Shown here: piece after piece, positions 55,041-64,000 of the stretch | How the letters are laid out: every line of letters begins with the position of its first letter | How positions within the stretch are numbered: the first letter of the stretch is position 1 | Source of the DNA: Aculops lycopersici | Lineage: Eukaryota > Arthropoda > Arachnida > Trombidiformes > Eriophyidae | Direction: 5' to 3' | DNA length: 64,000 nt | NCBI GenBank assembly: GCA_015350385.1 | Contig: WNKI01000002.1 | Location: forward strand, 8,204,404-8,268,403 | Notes under the pieces: model-generated | The model's database searches: none | What the model saw: the letters and a program-made list of their open reading frames with translations, nothing else | What the model was told of the DNA's origin: nothing | Made by a program: the position numbers and the translations under genes

Positions 55041-55727
55041 ATGCTAATTAAGCTTGCTGTTGTTTCGATTGCAACTATCCTCTTAATCTTGACAGAAACT
55101 CAAGCCACAATCAGGACAAGCGCCACTGATCCCAGTAGGGACTTATTGATTCAAGATCGAGCTTCAAACTCATCGTCTCTCTTCGACTTGATCGACGGTT
55201 TCGAGCAGCACGATGTAACGAGACCTAGTGGTAGCGATGGCGACTCGCCTATGTCTGTCTACAGAACACCAACTAACTCATTTGTTAAGCTAGTGAAGGA
55301 GTTTTTCAACGACATTGACTGGGACACGATTGCAAGAGCAAGGGATCAAATTGAGGCATTCATCAGGAAAGTGGACAGAATTTATCGAGAGTTTAGAAAT
55401 GGAGGGAGAGTAAGCGGCAGGAGTAGTGATAGTAGTAATCGCTTTAATTTCATGGATATGATTGAGGGAGAAATTTCAAACTCAAGAATGGAAGAGCCTG
55501 AAGCTAGTCAGCGACTCTTCCTTCATTTCGGCAAGAAGAATTCGGGAAGCAAAGCGGACCAAGCGGACGGAGTCAAGGTAAAGGAGATGCTCAACAAAGT
55601 GGCCTGTTTTCTCGGCTACATGCGAATGTTAAACTACAGCAACGAGGCATTAGCCGAGTTGGGTGCTAGCAAGTCCTTGATAAATCTATTCAATGGCAAG
55701 GAGAAGGGTTCCCATTGGTTCGGTTGA
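55041..55727 (+). CDS. unknown secreted protein
   Basis: I do not recognise this 228-residue protein. The first ATG in frame is at 55041 (upstream codons are open but lack ATG). Residues 1-23 form a clear signal peptide with likely cleavage after 'TQA'. The mature part is hydrophilic with a helix-prone region at 78-118 ('FVKLVKEFFNDIDWDTIARARDQ'), a Gly/Ser/Arg linker, and a second helix-prone region at 178-217. It has a single cysteine (C189). Two details recall neuropeptide precursors. 'RLFLHFGKK' at 158-166 has the Gly-Lys-Lys signal for cleavage and amidation. The protein also ends in 'WFG', a Gly that could be amidated after a basic 'KEK'. No repeated peptide copies are present, so this remains a guess. 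AATAAA lies at 55888-55893. Confidence 0.75.
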   Translation: MLIKLAVVSIATILLILTETQATIRTSATDPSRDLLIQDRASNSSSLFDLIDGFEQHDVTRPSGSDGDSPMSVYRTPTNSFVKLVKEFFNDIDWDTIARARDQIEAFIRKVDRIYREFRNGGRVSGRSSDSSNRFNFMDMIEGEISNSRMEEPEASQRLFLHFGKKNSGSKADQADGVKVKEMLNKVACFLGYMRMLNYSNEALAELGASKSLINLFNGKEKGSHWFG

Positions 55728-56054
55728 TAATGAGCAACAGGAGAATTAATCTCTCCAATCCAAATTTGGTCAAAATCAAACTCTCAGGTTAGGAGGCCGA
55801 AGTTTGGCTTTATTGTTGTTGGATTGGGTTGGTTTTTAAGTTGAATTGAGTTGGCTGGTGGTTGTGGTTGATAGTTAAATATGAGTCAATAAACGAGATC
55901 TAATACTGAGTTTTTAGTGACGATCTTGGATCACCATCCATCTTTTTCCTCTTCATCGAGAATCATTTAAGTAAATAATCACTAATACTATCATCTAGTG
56001 AGAAGCCAACAAGTGGTTGGTGGTAGTCTTGGTAGTTGGTACTTGAACAACAAC
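55728..56054. other. intergenic between convergent genes
   Basis: 3' flank of the secreted-protein gene (AATAAA at 55888-55893) and of the lectin/CUB gene (AATAAA on the minus strand at 55809-55814). Nothing else was seen. Confidence 0.5.
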
Positions 56055-57236
56055 TCAAATTTCAGGTAGACCAAGCTGTTGAACTAGCGAGTTTTCCTCC
56101 TGACTCAAGTCGCCCAAAATATCCGATGTTATTGATAGAGTGTTGAAATTTTGCGACTCACTCGGACTTATGACTCCACTTGCATCACCAATCGGGTCGC
56201 TAGGCGCCTCTTGTTGCTGCTGCTGCTCTTGATTGATATTCTCAGCTGCGGCTGCCTCCAACTCTACCACTTCCGACGATCCAGTGGCAACAGGTGGGTC
56301 AATTTTCGAGCTCAAGTTGAGGTTCTCGTAATCGCTAACCCCCGAAGCGGGCGACAATTGCTCGGCTTGTTGCGCAACTTGCGGCTCAATATCCACAATA
56401 ACTGCAACCTCCTCGATTGGCGAGGTGATCTCAATGCTGGCCATTGGAGCCTCTTTTGCCTTGAGCAACATTAGGGTTCGCTTTCGCTTCGTCTCAATAA
56501 GTTGATTCCTTTCCTCGTTGAGTAAACTCGATGTTGAGTGACCCGCTCCGACCACCGCTTGTGGCTCTAGCTGACTTCTAGAGGCTCTCGTTGGAATTCT
56601 GTAATAATCTTCAATGGAGTCATTGAAATTGGCACTTTTGTTTTCCTCACTCTCCCGTTGATACGACTTCTCTCCTTCTAATGGCACTAATCTATAATTT
56701 CCGCTACTGCTATCAATACTACCACTGTCCTTGTTTTGTTTTCTAATCTCACTGTAGGGATTCTTATTCTCGATATCCTCAACAATACCCTCCTCTCTAT
56801 TGAGATGGACATCGTTTTCATCATCATTGTCCTCGTCCTCGTTCGCATTCTCATTTGGGTAACGCCGCCCAGTGGACGCTCGTATTTGGTGGCTAGAGTT
56901 TTGGTCTTGGTCGTAGGTGCTGGTTGTTGCAAAGTCCCAATGGTTTTGGTCAACCATTAGCAACCTGTGCGATTCATCCGGCTCGTCCAACTTGTTGCTG
57001 TGGTTCATAGTTGAAACTGGCGATTGATGGATCGACTCGTAGATATTGGCCTTCGTTGGTGCCGGACGCATTGCAACAGAGTTGTTGTCGCCGCTGCCTC
57101 CGGATCCCTCCACTCTAATATTGTTCAATAATCTACCTGCTCGCCTACCTGACGCCATTGACGACGACCTCGACCCACTGCCACCTGCCCGCCTGGCCCC
57201 TTGATTAGCCAGCTCCACCTTGGGCGGCGTTAATTG
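56055..57236 (-). CDS. readthrough extension (cytoplasmic tail) of the lectin/CUB membrane protein
   Basis: This frame directly continues the preceding CDS after its TAG, with no intervening base, and stays open for 393 sense codons to a stop at 56055. It has no ATG for its first 26 codons, so it does not look like a separate gene. The sequence is hydrophilic, acidic in its first half (Asn/Glu/Asp run 'NENANEDEDNDDEND'), with a Gln tract near the end and no membrane segment. It contains Tyr-x-x-aliphatic motifs YESI, YSEI, YRLV, YYRI and YENL, the last as SDYENL. These are typical docking sites for SH2 proteins or clathrin adaptors in receptor tails. The codon and amino-acid texture matches the main CDS. 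Readthrough is inferred, not proved; see the findings. Confidence 0.72.
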   Translation of the reverse strand, partial: QLTPPKVELANQGARRAGGSGSRSSSMASGRRAGRLLNNIRVEGSGGSGDNNSVAMRPAPTKANIYESIHQSPVSTMNHSNKLDEPDESHRLLMVDQNHWDFATTSTYDQDQNSSHQIRASTGRRYPNENANEDEDNDDENDVHLNREEGIVEDIENKNPYSEIRKQNKDSGSIDSSSGNYRLVPLEGEKSYQRESEENKSANFNDSIEDYYRIPTRASRSQLEPQAVVGAGHSTSSLLNEERNQLIETKRKRTLMLLKAKEAPMASIEITSPIEEVAVIVDIEPQVAQQAEQLSPASGVSDYENLNLSSKIDPPVATGSSEVVELEAAAAENINQEQQQQQEAPSDPIGDASGVISPSESQNFNTLSITSDILGDLSQEENSLVQQLGLPEI

Positions 57237-57239
57237 CTA
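57231..57239 (-). promoter_or_regulatory. leaky stop context TAG-CAA-TTA
   Basis: On the minus strand the stop TAG is followed by CAATTA, matching the CARYYA consensus (the classic leaky stop of tobacco mosaic virus RNA). The codon before it is TTA. This context promotes insertion of an amino acid at UAG by near-cognate tRNA. The TAG here is also preceded by TTA, giving TTATAG, which could be mistaken for a splice acceptor. Confidence 0.75.
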
Positions 57240-60200
57240 TAATGACATGCCCATCGAAACTGAGTAATCCGACTCGTAGTGGCTCAACTTGTTGTTGTGA
57301 CTTCTTCCATTTGTTGAGATCAAAGTTGATGAGGCACCATTGTGATCCGCGTAGATCATGTTACTTCTACTACCTGTCCCCGAATAATATTGTGCACTTC
57401 CATTCAACTTGGCCACGCTGGACCTCTTCGAATGCAAATCGTTGTTGTAACAACCTTTAGTTTGTCGTTGTCTATCTTGTCGTCGTCGTCGTCTACTTCC
57501 TCCTCCACCGCCGCCACATAATAGAGAGGCAAATTTAGGTAGGGCAACAATAAATATCACATAAATAATCAAATTGATCAATATAAATACAATTAAAACA
57601 GCCAATAGGGGCGCCAATAGACGGCGGTCAAACAACGCCAGGGATTTTTGCCAAAAGTTTGCAAAATTTTCATTCGTCTTCTCCGTAATCCTTTGCCTCT
57701 CGCCGAGAGGCTCGTGCGAAATGATACTACGCGGAACTCCGCCATCCGCTTCGTTTGCACGGACTTGGCCGCCGTTCAAATAACGGTTTGCTCCAGTTAG
57801 GTTCAAATAATCAAGCATTTCCTGCCAAAAGCTAGCCGACTTAATGTTCTGTTCACCTTGCGTAACTCGGTCCAAGCGCGAGCCCCCGCCGAGTTCATTG
57901 TTTTTGTTGCCGCCGTTGAGTAGATCTCCATCGAGCAAGTCGACTTCATTGTTTAGTAGATGCGGCGGAAGTCCATTGCTGCCACTCCCACCTGAGGGTT
58001 GGATTGGGAGGCCCACCACCTCGACCGCAACTGCCTCACTTCCGTCGCCACTCGACGACGTGACCCACAGAGGTCTTGGCGACGAATGTCTACCTGGCGG
58101 CTGGTTAATTAACTTGCCGCTCTGACCGTCGATTGAGGGCAGTACAAGTCTGTCGAATCTAGCCGCCTGCTCGGCGGACAGGGAATTGGCTAAATCCTCC
58201 TCGTAGACGCAAGGTGGCAGTTGGCCCAAATCCTCTCTTCCCTCTGGATCCTGTGAGCTACTGTACAATTGTTGGCCGGTAACTGTGCTAATATCATGCC
58301 ACATTTGGTCCTGTTGGTCGCAGTAACGAACACGCGAAATTTGCCTAGTGTCCGCAAAGACGAAACCCGGAAAACATTGGAATATTTCAATGGTCTCATT
58401 GCGGAAGGCCAACTTGACTCGTGCAGGTAGGCGCCGTGTTGCCGGGCAACCATGTTTATGATACCAAAATAACACTCCCCTATTCGTTGGATTAAATCTA
58501 TTTCCACTTACAAGTTCTAGGCGAATCCTATTTCCACTTGAAGTAAATGAAATCTTATTCTTCTCTATTGGCGACGACAATAAATCCTGTTGGCCATTTG
58601 AGCACAAGCTCACGTTTTGCTGATAGAACCAAGCCAAATATAATGGATTCAAACTAGAAATTAACGCCTGGTAGTCGATCCTCTTGGAATCAACCTGCTG
58701 TGGTTGGTGTTGCTGGGATAGCAGGTTGCTATTAATATCATCGCCACTAGTGATGGTTTTGTGGTAAATGGTAGAGTTGGAAAAATCAATCAGGTGGTTT
58801 TTGTACAATGTAATTGGTAGTTTTGAGATCAAATCCAATTCCGAGAAACTGGTCACGTTGTTTTGATGATTTTGCTCTTGCGTTGAGTTCAACAACAAAT
58901 TGGATTGAATCAATTGGGTGTCACGGAGTATCAATTGGTCGTAGCCATGACATTGGGCGGCCACTTGTTGCAGTTTCCTGGCCAAATTGAGCCTGAGAAT
59001 CTCGTAGTCATAGGAGTCAATCTTGAACACAACTCGCCGGCTTCGGTCCTCGCGAATTGAGGCGAGCAAATTGATGTAATTGTTGGTGCCGTAAGCTCTG
59101 CCTGCTGGCGAGGAAGTCAAGTCACTAGCGAGGTTGTTATCACCACCGGCGCCACTTGTTGGATCGAAGCCCTCGTAGCTGGCGGCTCGCTCAAAGTGGA
59201 CATTTGATCTACTTTGCGCCTCCGCTTGTTGTTGCTGCAATTGAAACTGAACTTTCTCGCCACCGCTAGCTGCAGGTGGATCGCTATTGAGTCCGCTGGT
59301 CACGCCGCCACTTGTAATTAAGTGCGCGTCGCCCTCGCCTGGAACACCTGTTGCTTGTTGCTGATGCTGTTGTTGTTGGCGATTTCTAGTTGCCTCTTGG
59401 CCACCAAACAGTGGCACTGAGGAGATCAGGTTGCCCGAACTATCGCTAACCGATGAAGCAACCACCTTGGGACGAGAGTGGTCGTCGAAGGAGGGAAACA
59501 AGCTCGAGGAGGTGGTGTAATCCTCCTCGTCCATTCTATTCTTGTTCTCCGCATTATGAGGCGCAAGTGAGGCGTCCAGTAGTTTCACCGTAACTCGCTG
59601 CCCGACTTCCGCCTCGATGGTCCAGCCGCAGCTCAAGTCGGCCGGCTGGCCCGCCGAGTTCTCGGGCCCCGTGGGCGTGGCATAGAAGTTCGGGTAGCCG
59701 GGCGAGGCAACGAAGCCAAAGTCGGGCGTGTCTATGGTTTGGCCCCCATCCCCTTGTTGAGTTGGTTGCGAGAGTACCTGACGCTTGACTCGATTTAAAG
59801 CGGTCGTGTGAGATGCCAAGTGAGCATCGGCATTGCAATACCTGACTAGCAAGCGATCGTCGATGCATAAATAACGTGCAAAGGCGTGTCCAGGTTTTAA
59901 CGAGGCGCAATGGGGAAATTGGTGGTCCAAATGACGATTAAAACGACACCTCTGGCGCCCGGAGCACTTGGCCTGAAACGATTGCTTGAGGTCATCGAGA
60001 CAAAATGGACGCTGCGAGCCGTAGTTGAGTGTTGGATTAAACTTGAGACTCAAGTCCTTGGATATGGTCACTATTGTTGAGTTGATATTGATCGTTTTAG
60101 AATCAGTTGCACCAACAACAGGTGGTTGTTTGCTTGTGTGCTGTTGCTTAATTTGCTCAATTGAAGCGGGCGAGTTGGGCGAGTAGAGTTGACGAAATAT

Positions 60201-60743
60201 ATTGACCAACTGGCTGCCTGTCAACCTTTGCAACTTTGCCTCGCCCGCCGCCTTGGGACACACAATTTCGGGATACAAATCCGAGTAGTAGGCTTCTAGG
60301 ATAACAATAAATTGATTGTCCAATGGACAGGTTAATTTGAGATCATTGAGCTGACTGATGGGCTCGCAAATAATATGATGCGACAGTTTTAGTTGATTAT
60401 TCTCATTGAATAGTGGTAATTGTTGTTGTCGTTGTTGTTGTTGCGTTTGGCAAATAGATATAGCAAATAGGATTAAAAATATTATTAATTGTAGTAAAAA
60501 TTTTGAGTTAATTAATACTGTTGATACTGGAATTCTTCTGGTGTTCTTCTCGTTGATATGCTTCCTTTTTCTCTTCTTCAGGTTAAACGGACACTCGACT
60601 CTTTCTTCGTTGATATCACTTTTTGGCCTTGCGTTGCTACTGCTGCTGCTGCAATTATTGACGTTGTTATTGAGGTGCCTCCTACTTCCGGTTGAGCCAA
60701 AACTGCTAGTCCAATCAGCGGAGCCTCCGCTTTGTGGACTCAT
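57237..60743 (-). CDS. single-pass membrane protein with SUEL-type lectin, CUB and sushi-like domains
   Basis: The first in-frame ATG is at 60743, giving 1168 residues to the TAG at 57237. A long polar N-terminus precedes a hydrophobic signal or anchor (about 82-99). A galactose/rhamnose-binding (SUEL) lectin-like domain follows (about 123-305: 'IICEPISQL', 'LEAYYSDLYPEIVCP', 'KCSGRQRC', 'RYLCI'). A furin-type site RVKR (318-321) comes next. The CUB domain begins 'GFVASPGYPNFY..' and contains 'LSCGWTIEAEVGQRVTVKLLD', but is split by a low-complexity insert of about 150 residues before 'HGYDQLILRD'. It ends 'RLELVSGNRFNPTNRGVLFWYHKHGC'. A sushi-like segment follows ('QCFPGFVF', 'CDQQDQMWHD'). 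The transmembrane helix is at about 1042-1068, with a 99-residue basic tail. Similar lectin/CUB proteins exist in insects, but I do not know a named gene. It is a single exon. Confidence 0.85.
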   Translation of the reverse strand: MSPQSGGSADWTSSFGSTGSRRHLNNNVNNCSSSSSNARPKSDINEERVECPFNLKKRKRKHINEKNTRRIPVSTVLINSKFLLQLIIFLILFAISICQTQQQQRQQQLPLFNENNQLKLSHHIICEPISQLNDLKLTCPLDNQFIVILEAYYSDLYPEIVCPKAAGEAKLQRLTGSQLVNIFRQLYSPNSPASIEQIKQQHTSKQPPVVGATDSKTININSTIVTISKDLSLKFNPTLNYGSQRPFCLDDLKQSFQAKCSGRQRCRFNRHLDHQFPHCASLKPGHAFARYLCIDDRLLVRYCNADAHLASHTTALNRVKRQVLSQPTQQGDGGQTIDTPDFGFVASPGYPNFYATPTGPENSAGQPADLSCGWTIEAEVGQRVTVKLLDASLAPHNAENKNRMDEEDYTTSSSLFPSFDDHSRPKVVASSVSDSSGNLISSVPLFGGQEATRNRQQQQHQQQATGVPGEGDAHLITSGGVTSGLNSDPPAASGGEKVQFQLQQQQAEAQSRSNVHFERAASYEGFDPTSGAGGDNNLASDLTSSPAGRAYGTNNYINLLASIREDRSRRVVFKIDSYDYEILRLNLARKLQQVAAQCHGYDQLILRDTQLIQSNLLLNSTQEQNHQNNVTSFSELDLISKLPITLYKNHLIDFSNSTIYHKTITSGDDINSNLLSQQHQPQQVDSKRIDYQALISSLNPLYLAWFYQQNVSLCSNGQQDLLSSPIEKNKISFTSSGNRIRLELVSGNRFNPTNRGVLFWYHKHGCPATRRLPARVKLAFRNETIEIFQCFPGFVFADTRQISRVRYCDQQDQMWHDISTVTGQQLYSSSQDPEGREDLGQLPPCVYEEDLANSLSAEQAARFDRLVLPSIDGQSGKLINQPPGRHSSPRPLWVTSSSGDGSEAVAVEVVGLPIQPSGGSGSNGLPPHLLNNEVDLLDGDLLNGGNKNNELGGGSRLDRVTQGEQNIKSASFWQEMLDYLNLTGANRYLNGGQVRANEADGGVPRSIISHEPLGERQRITEKTNENFANFWQKSLALFDRRLLAPLLAVLIVFILINLIIYVIFIVALPKFASLLCGGGGGGSRRRRRQDRQRQTKGCYNNDLHSKRSSVAKLNGSAQYYSGTGSRSNMIYADHNGASSTLISTNGRSHNNKLSHYESDYSVSMGMSL

Positions 60744-61676
60744 GGCAGTGAAATCAAAACAAGTAAATATTGTGATGGAAGAGTTGATGTTCAAATAAAT
60801 TTCAATGGACTCTCGTCACGTTCGACTGCTCGAATGGCCGATTAAAAATGACGACACTTTTTGTCTCTAAATCTTGTCTCTTTACCGCTATCTTCGCCCT
60901 CCTTTAGTGCTTCTACTTTCTCTTAGGCTTCTCTCAATTGGAGTTAATACTTTTACTTGACTTAATACAGGTGACGCGTAAAAAAGCGCCAAGCTCATAT
61001 TTGAAAAACTAACAAGCCCTTCGACTTCCCTCGCCTCGCTGATTTGCAGTTAGTTAGTTAGTTAGTTAGTTGGTGGGCTGAAGTTGCGATGCTTTGACTA
61101 AGACCAAGAGCCTCAACGAGACAGCAACTCCAAGTTCGCGAGCTAGATTGAGATTAAATCTACCTGAGAGTTTTTACGGCGAAAGGGCGCGCTTTTTAGC
61201 TTAACGCTAGTCACTCTTTCGCAAGCGAGCTTCAAGTTTGAGGTCTAAGAACTTGGGGCGCCTCAAAGTGCAAGTTAATAGTCGAGTTAGTAGCGAGCTA
61301 AATAGTAGTAGTCGTGGTAGTGGAAACGAACAGCAACCAACTGCTCGCTTGTGTTAGGTAACTCGCCGGCTCGGCGCTAATTTGTCGGCTCGCAACTGGG
61401 GCCTTTCTCTCGTGTTTCTTGCTCGAGTTTTTTCTCCTCTCTCTCCTTCGTTGTCTTCAATCTTCAACTTTTCTTGCCTGGCAGCGCAAATCACAATGCA
61501 AATGCCACACAAAACATAGCCTAAAAAACGATAGAGACTCAACCTACTTTCTCATCACTCGACTGAGGCTCGTCGTGGTCGCCGCTTTACTTTACGTCCC
61601 GTGAGCTTCTGGTTGTCGTTGTCGCTGTTGTCTCTCGCGTGGTCCAATTGGAAAAAGTATAGATCGCGGCCGAGAT

Positions 61677-61684
61677 TATAAAAG
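61677..61684 (+). promoter_or_regulatory. candidate TATA box, plus strand
   Basis: TATAAAAG followed by GCAACAGG, a context like the better supported TATA boxes in this window. No downstream gene is visible before the window ends. Confidence 0.3.
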
Positions 61685-63658
61685 GCAACAGGAGCTAGTC
61701 AAGTGGCTTGATATTAACCGGCGCTATGTTATTCTTTTCCCTTCGATCTCAATGCCTTCAACATCTCAATGTTTGCTAACTCACTAACAAACTAACAAAC
61801 ACAGGAGAAGACTAAGCTTAGTGACTTCCAAGTTGGCCAAAAAGACACGCCGAAGACAATGCAATTACATGCGAGCGCCTACACAGTCGGTAAATATAAC
61901 GATGGCTTACATAAGATATGACAACAATTTTCTGCTTCCACTTGGAGCTGGCGTCAGATTTAGTTTAGTTTGTCACTTCTGAGTTTGACTTTTGACTGCG
62001 CAAAGTTGACTCATCTCTTCTTTTTTTTATTGCTCTATGATAATTATATTCTACCTCTCACTTGCTGGCTAGCCAGCTAAATATTAAGCCAGCTAACTAA
62101 CTAACTGATTCGCTCGCTCAAGTTCACAACCAAATCTTGCACCTTTGCTCGCTCAAAAGCGCAACTCGCTTGCTAGCTACTTGGTGAGTTCATGAGAGAC
62201 AAATTCTCGGCACTACGGTCTTGCCAGTGCAGGTAGAGTTGGCTGCTTCCTGATATGTTGGCTCGACTTGATACTTGCAGCTAAATAATATTGCGCAGGC
62301 TGCCAGGTGACAACACCAACTAGAGGCCCAGTTGGCGCTGTGCTTTTACTGCTGCTGCTGCTGCTGCTACTACTGTAATATTGTCGCCGAGATCCAATCG
62401 CCAGTAGCAGATAAACAAACTCAATTTAACTCGCGCGCGCGGTCGTCTTTTATATTCTTCCTTCCACTCGCTTGCCCGCTGCCTCAAACTTCAAATGTCT
62501 CGCTCTTGCTTCAGCAGTGGCTTCACTCCTTCAGTCACTCAGTCTCTCGACTCGCCAAGCTAGCTGCTAGCTTGCCGGCCGCCCGCTCGCTCGGAGCTTT
62601 TTGCTTCGTTGTGGTTGCCGTCGACGTTGTCGTCGCCGCTGTCGTTGTCGTCGTCGCCGCCGCCGCTACTGCCGCTGCTGATGATGATGATACTTTTCTC
62701 AAACTCCAACTCAACCGAGCTCGTCAAAAGACTACGTCGCCCTTCCAATTGGACGAATGAGGATGATGTAGCTGTAGTCTTCTTGCCACTGCTGTGCTCC
62801 CTTCCCTTCCTTTCTGTTATGTTTTCTGTCTCGCCGCTTACCTCCTCACGCCGAGTTACGTTGCAATGTTGCCTTTAACTCGCGCGCCACTCGCCCTCCC
62901 GCTCCCTTGTGTCGTTATGCTAAACTCGCACACGTATTGGCCAGCGTTAGCTTGTCAAAATGCTCGCTTGCCGTTGCTCTTGTTGCCTGTACCATCCAGC
63001 CGCTCGCTCGCTCGCTCGCTTTTACCACTGCAACTGCCGTCGTCGCTTGTAAAGCACACACTACCTACTCGCTGCTCGTCGCGCGGCCAGTTGGCTTCTG
63101 CCGGCCCGCTAACTGCACACACTCGCTTCTCGCAGCTTGCAATGCAAAAGTTTGTGTGTGCGAGCAGCAGCAGCAGCGGTAGCGGCGCCGTCGCTTTGCA
63201 TTGCATTGGGCCGGCGCACGTTGAAGGCCGTACTTCACGTTGGCTCGCCGGTGGCAATGGCAAAGACTACAGCCTGCGATGGCACAAGGCGCTCGCGCAT
63301 GCGCATCTGGTCCAAAAACCCTGTCAAGACTGTCCCAATGCTACGACTGCAGTGGCGCCCATCTCTCTGCTCATCTCTATCTTATGAGGAAATTCGCTCA
63401 TAATTCCCTCGATTTTCCCTAAAATCTAGAGGTAGAGCCCTGAATTCGAGTCCAGCTTCCGGTGTTAGGAAAAGAGCAATTTGGTGAAATTTTACTCACT
63501 GGCTAATATTGTCATTGATCTTGTTTACTACTCTGCCTTTACATTACATTTAAAGTTTACTCTGACTTCAAGGAAAAAGAGAAGAGAGGAAGATAATTTG
63601 AGGGGCAAAAAACTGACGACTAGATCAAATTTCAGACATCACTGATGCAGCTAGTGAT

Positions 63659-63712
63659 AGTAATAATAATAATAATAATAATCAACATCACCAACAACAA
63701 CAACAACAACAT
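63659..63712. repeat. (AAT)n and (CAA)n trinucleotide runs
   Basis: Eight or nine TAA/AAT units followed by CAA units, outside any recognised gene. Confidence 0.8.
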
Positions 63713-64000
63713 CAAATGCAACTTTGACGTTTCTGATTATAATTAACCATCAAGCGAAAGATGCTCACTCTGCCTCCGTCTCTTTCTCGCGTTCGGATCA
63801 AATGACGCAACGTCCTGTTGGATTCAGTTGGAATCCTGAGCAGTCGGGTTCTTGGCGCTGAGAAGACGTAAAGATTTTCAAGCGCAAACTTTACGATCTA
63901 AAAAGCGAGCTCTCTAGAGAATCGATGAAAGTGGCCGGTATTTTGCTCAATGTATTTGGAAATTTTTGTTGAATAACTGCGAGGGAAAGAGAGTTTATTT

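Larger units (their letters stand above)
60744..64000. other. gene-free right end of the window
   Basis: Upstream side of the lectin/CUB gene. It contains an AGTT tetranucleotide run near 61048-61075, GA/CT- and CTCG-rich stretches, and AAT and CAA trinucleotide runs at 63659-63712. A TATAAAAG on the plus strand at 61677-61684 could be the promoter of a plus-strand gene to the right. Open frames at 62332-62760 and 62794-63387 are low complexity and match nothing. Confidence 0.5.

Noticed and set aside
57237..57400. A splice intron ending at TTATAG instead of readthrough
   Set aside because: The TAG is part of a possible AG acceptor, but possible donors upstream such as ACAG|GTAGTA shift the frame and give an early stop, the phase-0 GT sites (for example AGC|GTGGCC) lack donor consensus, and no good pyrimidine tract precedes the acceptor. 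Not fully excluded without RNA.
62332..63387. 142- and 197-codon frames at the right end
   Set aside because: They consist of Cys/Tyr/Val/Ala runs from trinucleotide repeats and do not resemble a protein family.
63425..63475. tRNA-like B box (GAATTCGAGTCC)
   Set aside because: No matching A box, acceptor stem or anticodon arm can be folded around it.

Overview
The window looks like arthropod nuclear DNA, most likely from a mite. It holds single-copy animal genes: JAK kinase, PINCH, eyes absent, an RFX5/RFX7-type factor, tropomyosin, V-ATPase subunit d, IFT52, glucosidase II beta and CTU2. It also holds a large cuticle protein whose chitin-binding domain ends in the ADxNGFRA...NEPG form familiar from chelicerates. 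Most coding regions, including a 1302-residue JAK and a 1204-residue Eya, are single exons. The four coding introns I can place are 88-105 bp with GTAAGT donors. This intron poverty would fit an intron-reduced acariform mite, for example an eriophyoid, but that placement is inference.

Layout. 1-2253: no gene seen. 2254-3288 (-): CTU2. 5346-9254 (+): JAK. 9640-9858 (+): small secreted peptide with a TATA promoter, followed by a 54-bp TA-flanked palindrome. 10092-11336 (-): unknown secreted or membrane protein. 12331-13038 (-): RBM42. 14240-15487 (-): PINCH, two exons. 15488-20474: simple repeats and probable RFX leader exons. 20475-22400 (+): RFX factor. 22401-28385: mostly gene-free, with one doubtful small gene. 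28386-32000 (+): eyes absent. 32230-32583 (-): SMIM20-like protein. 33109-33867 (+): short tropomyosin. 35131-35914 (+): CREBL2/REPTOR-BP bZIP. 36177-37391 (-): glucosidase II beta. 37886-39037 (+): MPPE1/PGAP5. 39190-39675 (-): two-domain thyroglobulin type-1 protein. 40926-41412 (-): TMEM14. 41932-42990 (-): V-ATPase d. 43619-44740 (+): IFT52. 45147-48845 (-): giant Met/Gln-rich cuticle protein. 48846-55040: gene-free, repeat-rich. 55041-55727 (+): unknown secreted protein. 56055-60743 (-): large lectin/CUB membrane protein with a probable translational readthrough extension. 60744-64000: no gene seen.

Two observations stand out. First, the lectin/CUB membrane protein ends in TAG followed directly by CAA TTA, the consensus context for programmed stop-codon readthrough. 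The same frame then stays open for 393 more sense codons and encodes a cytoplasmic tail with several Tyr-x-x-aliphatic motifs. Second, the Eya phosphatase domain is split by about 680 residues of Gln/His-rich sequence lying between catalytic motif I and the rest of the domain.

The genes do not form an operon-like set. Several functions share the secretory pathway (glucosidase II beta, MPPE1, the secreted proteins), and JAK, RFX, Eya and CREBL2 are signalling or transcription regulators. I see no functional link that the layout itself proves.
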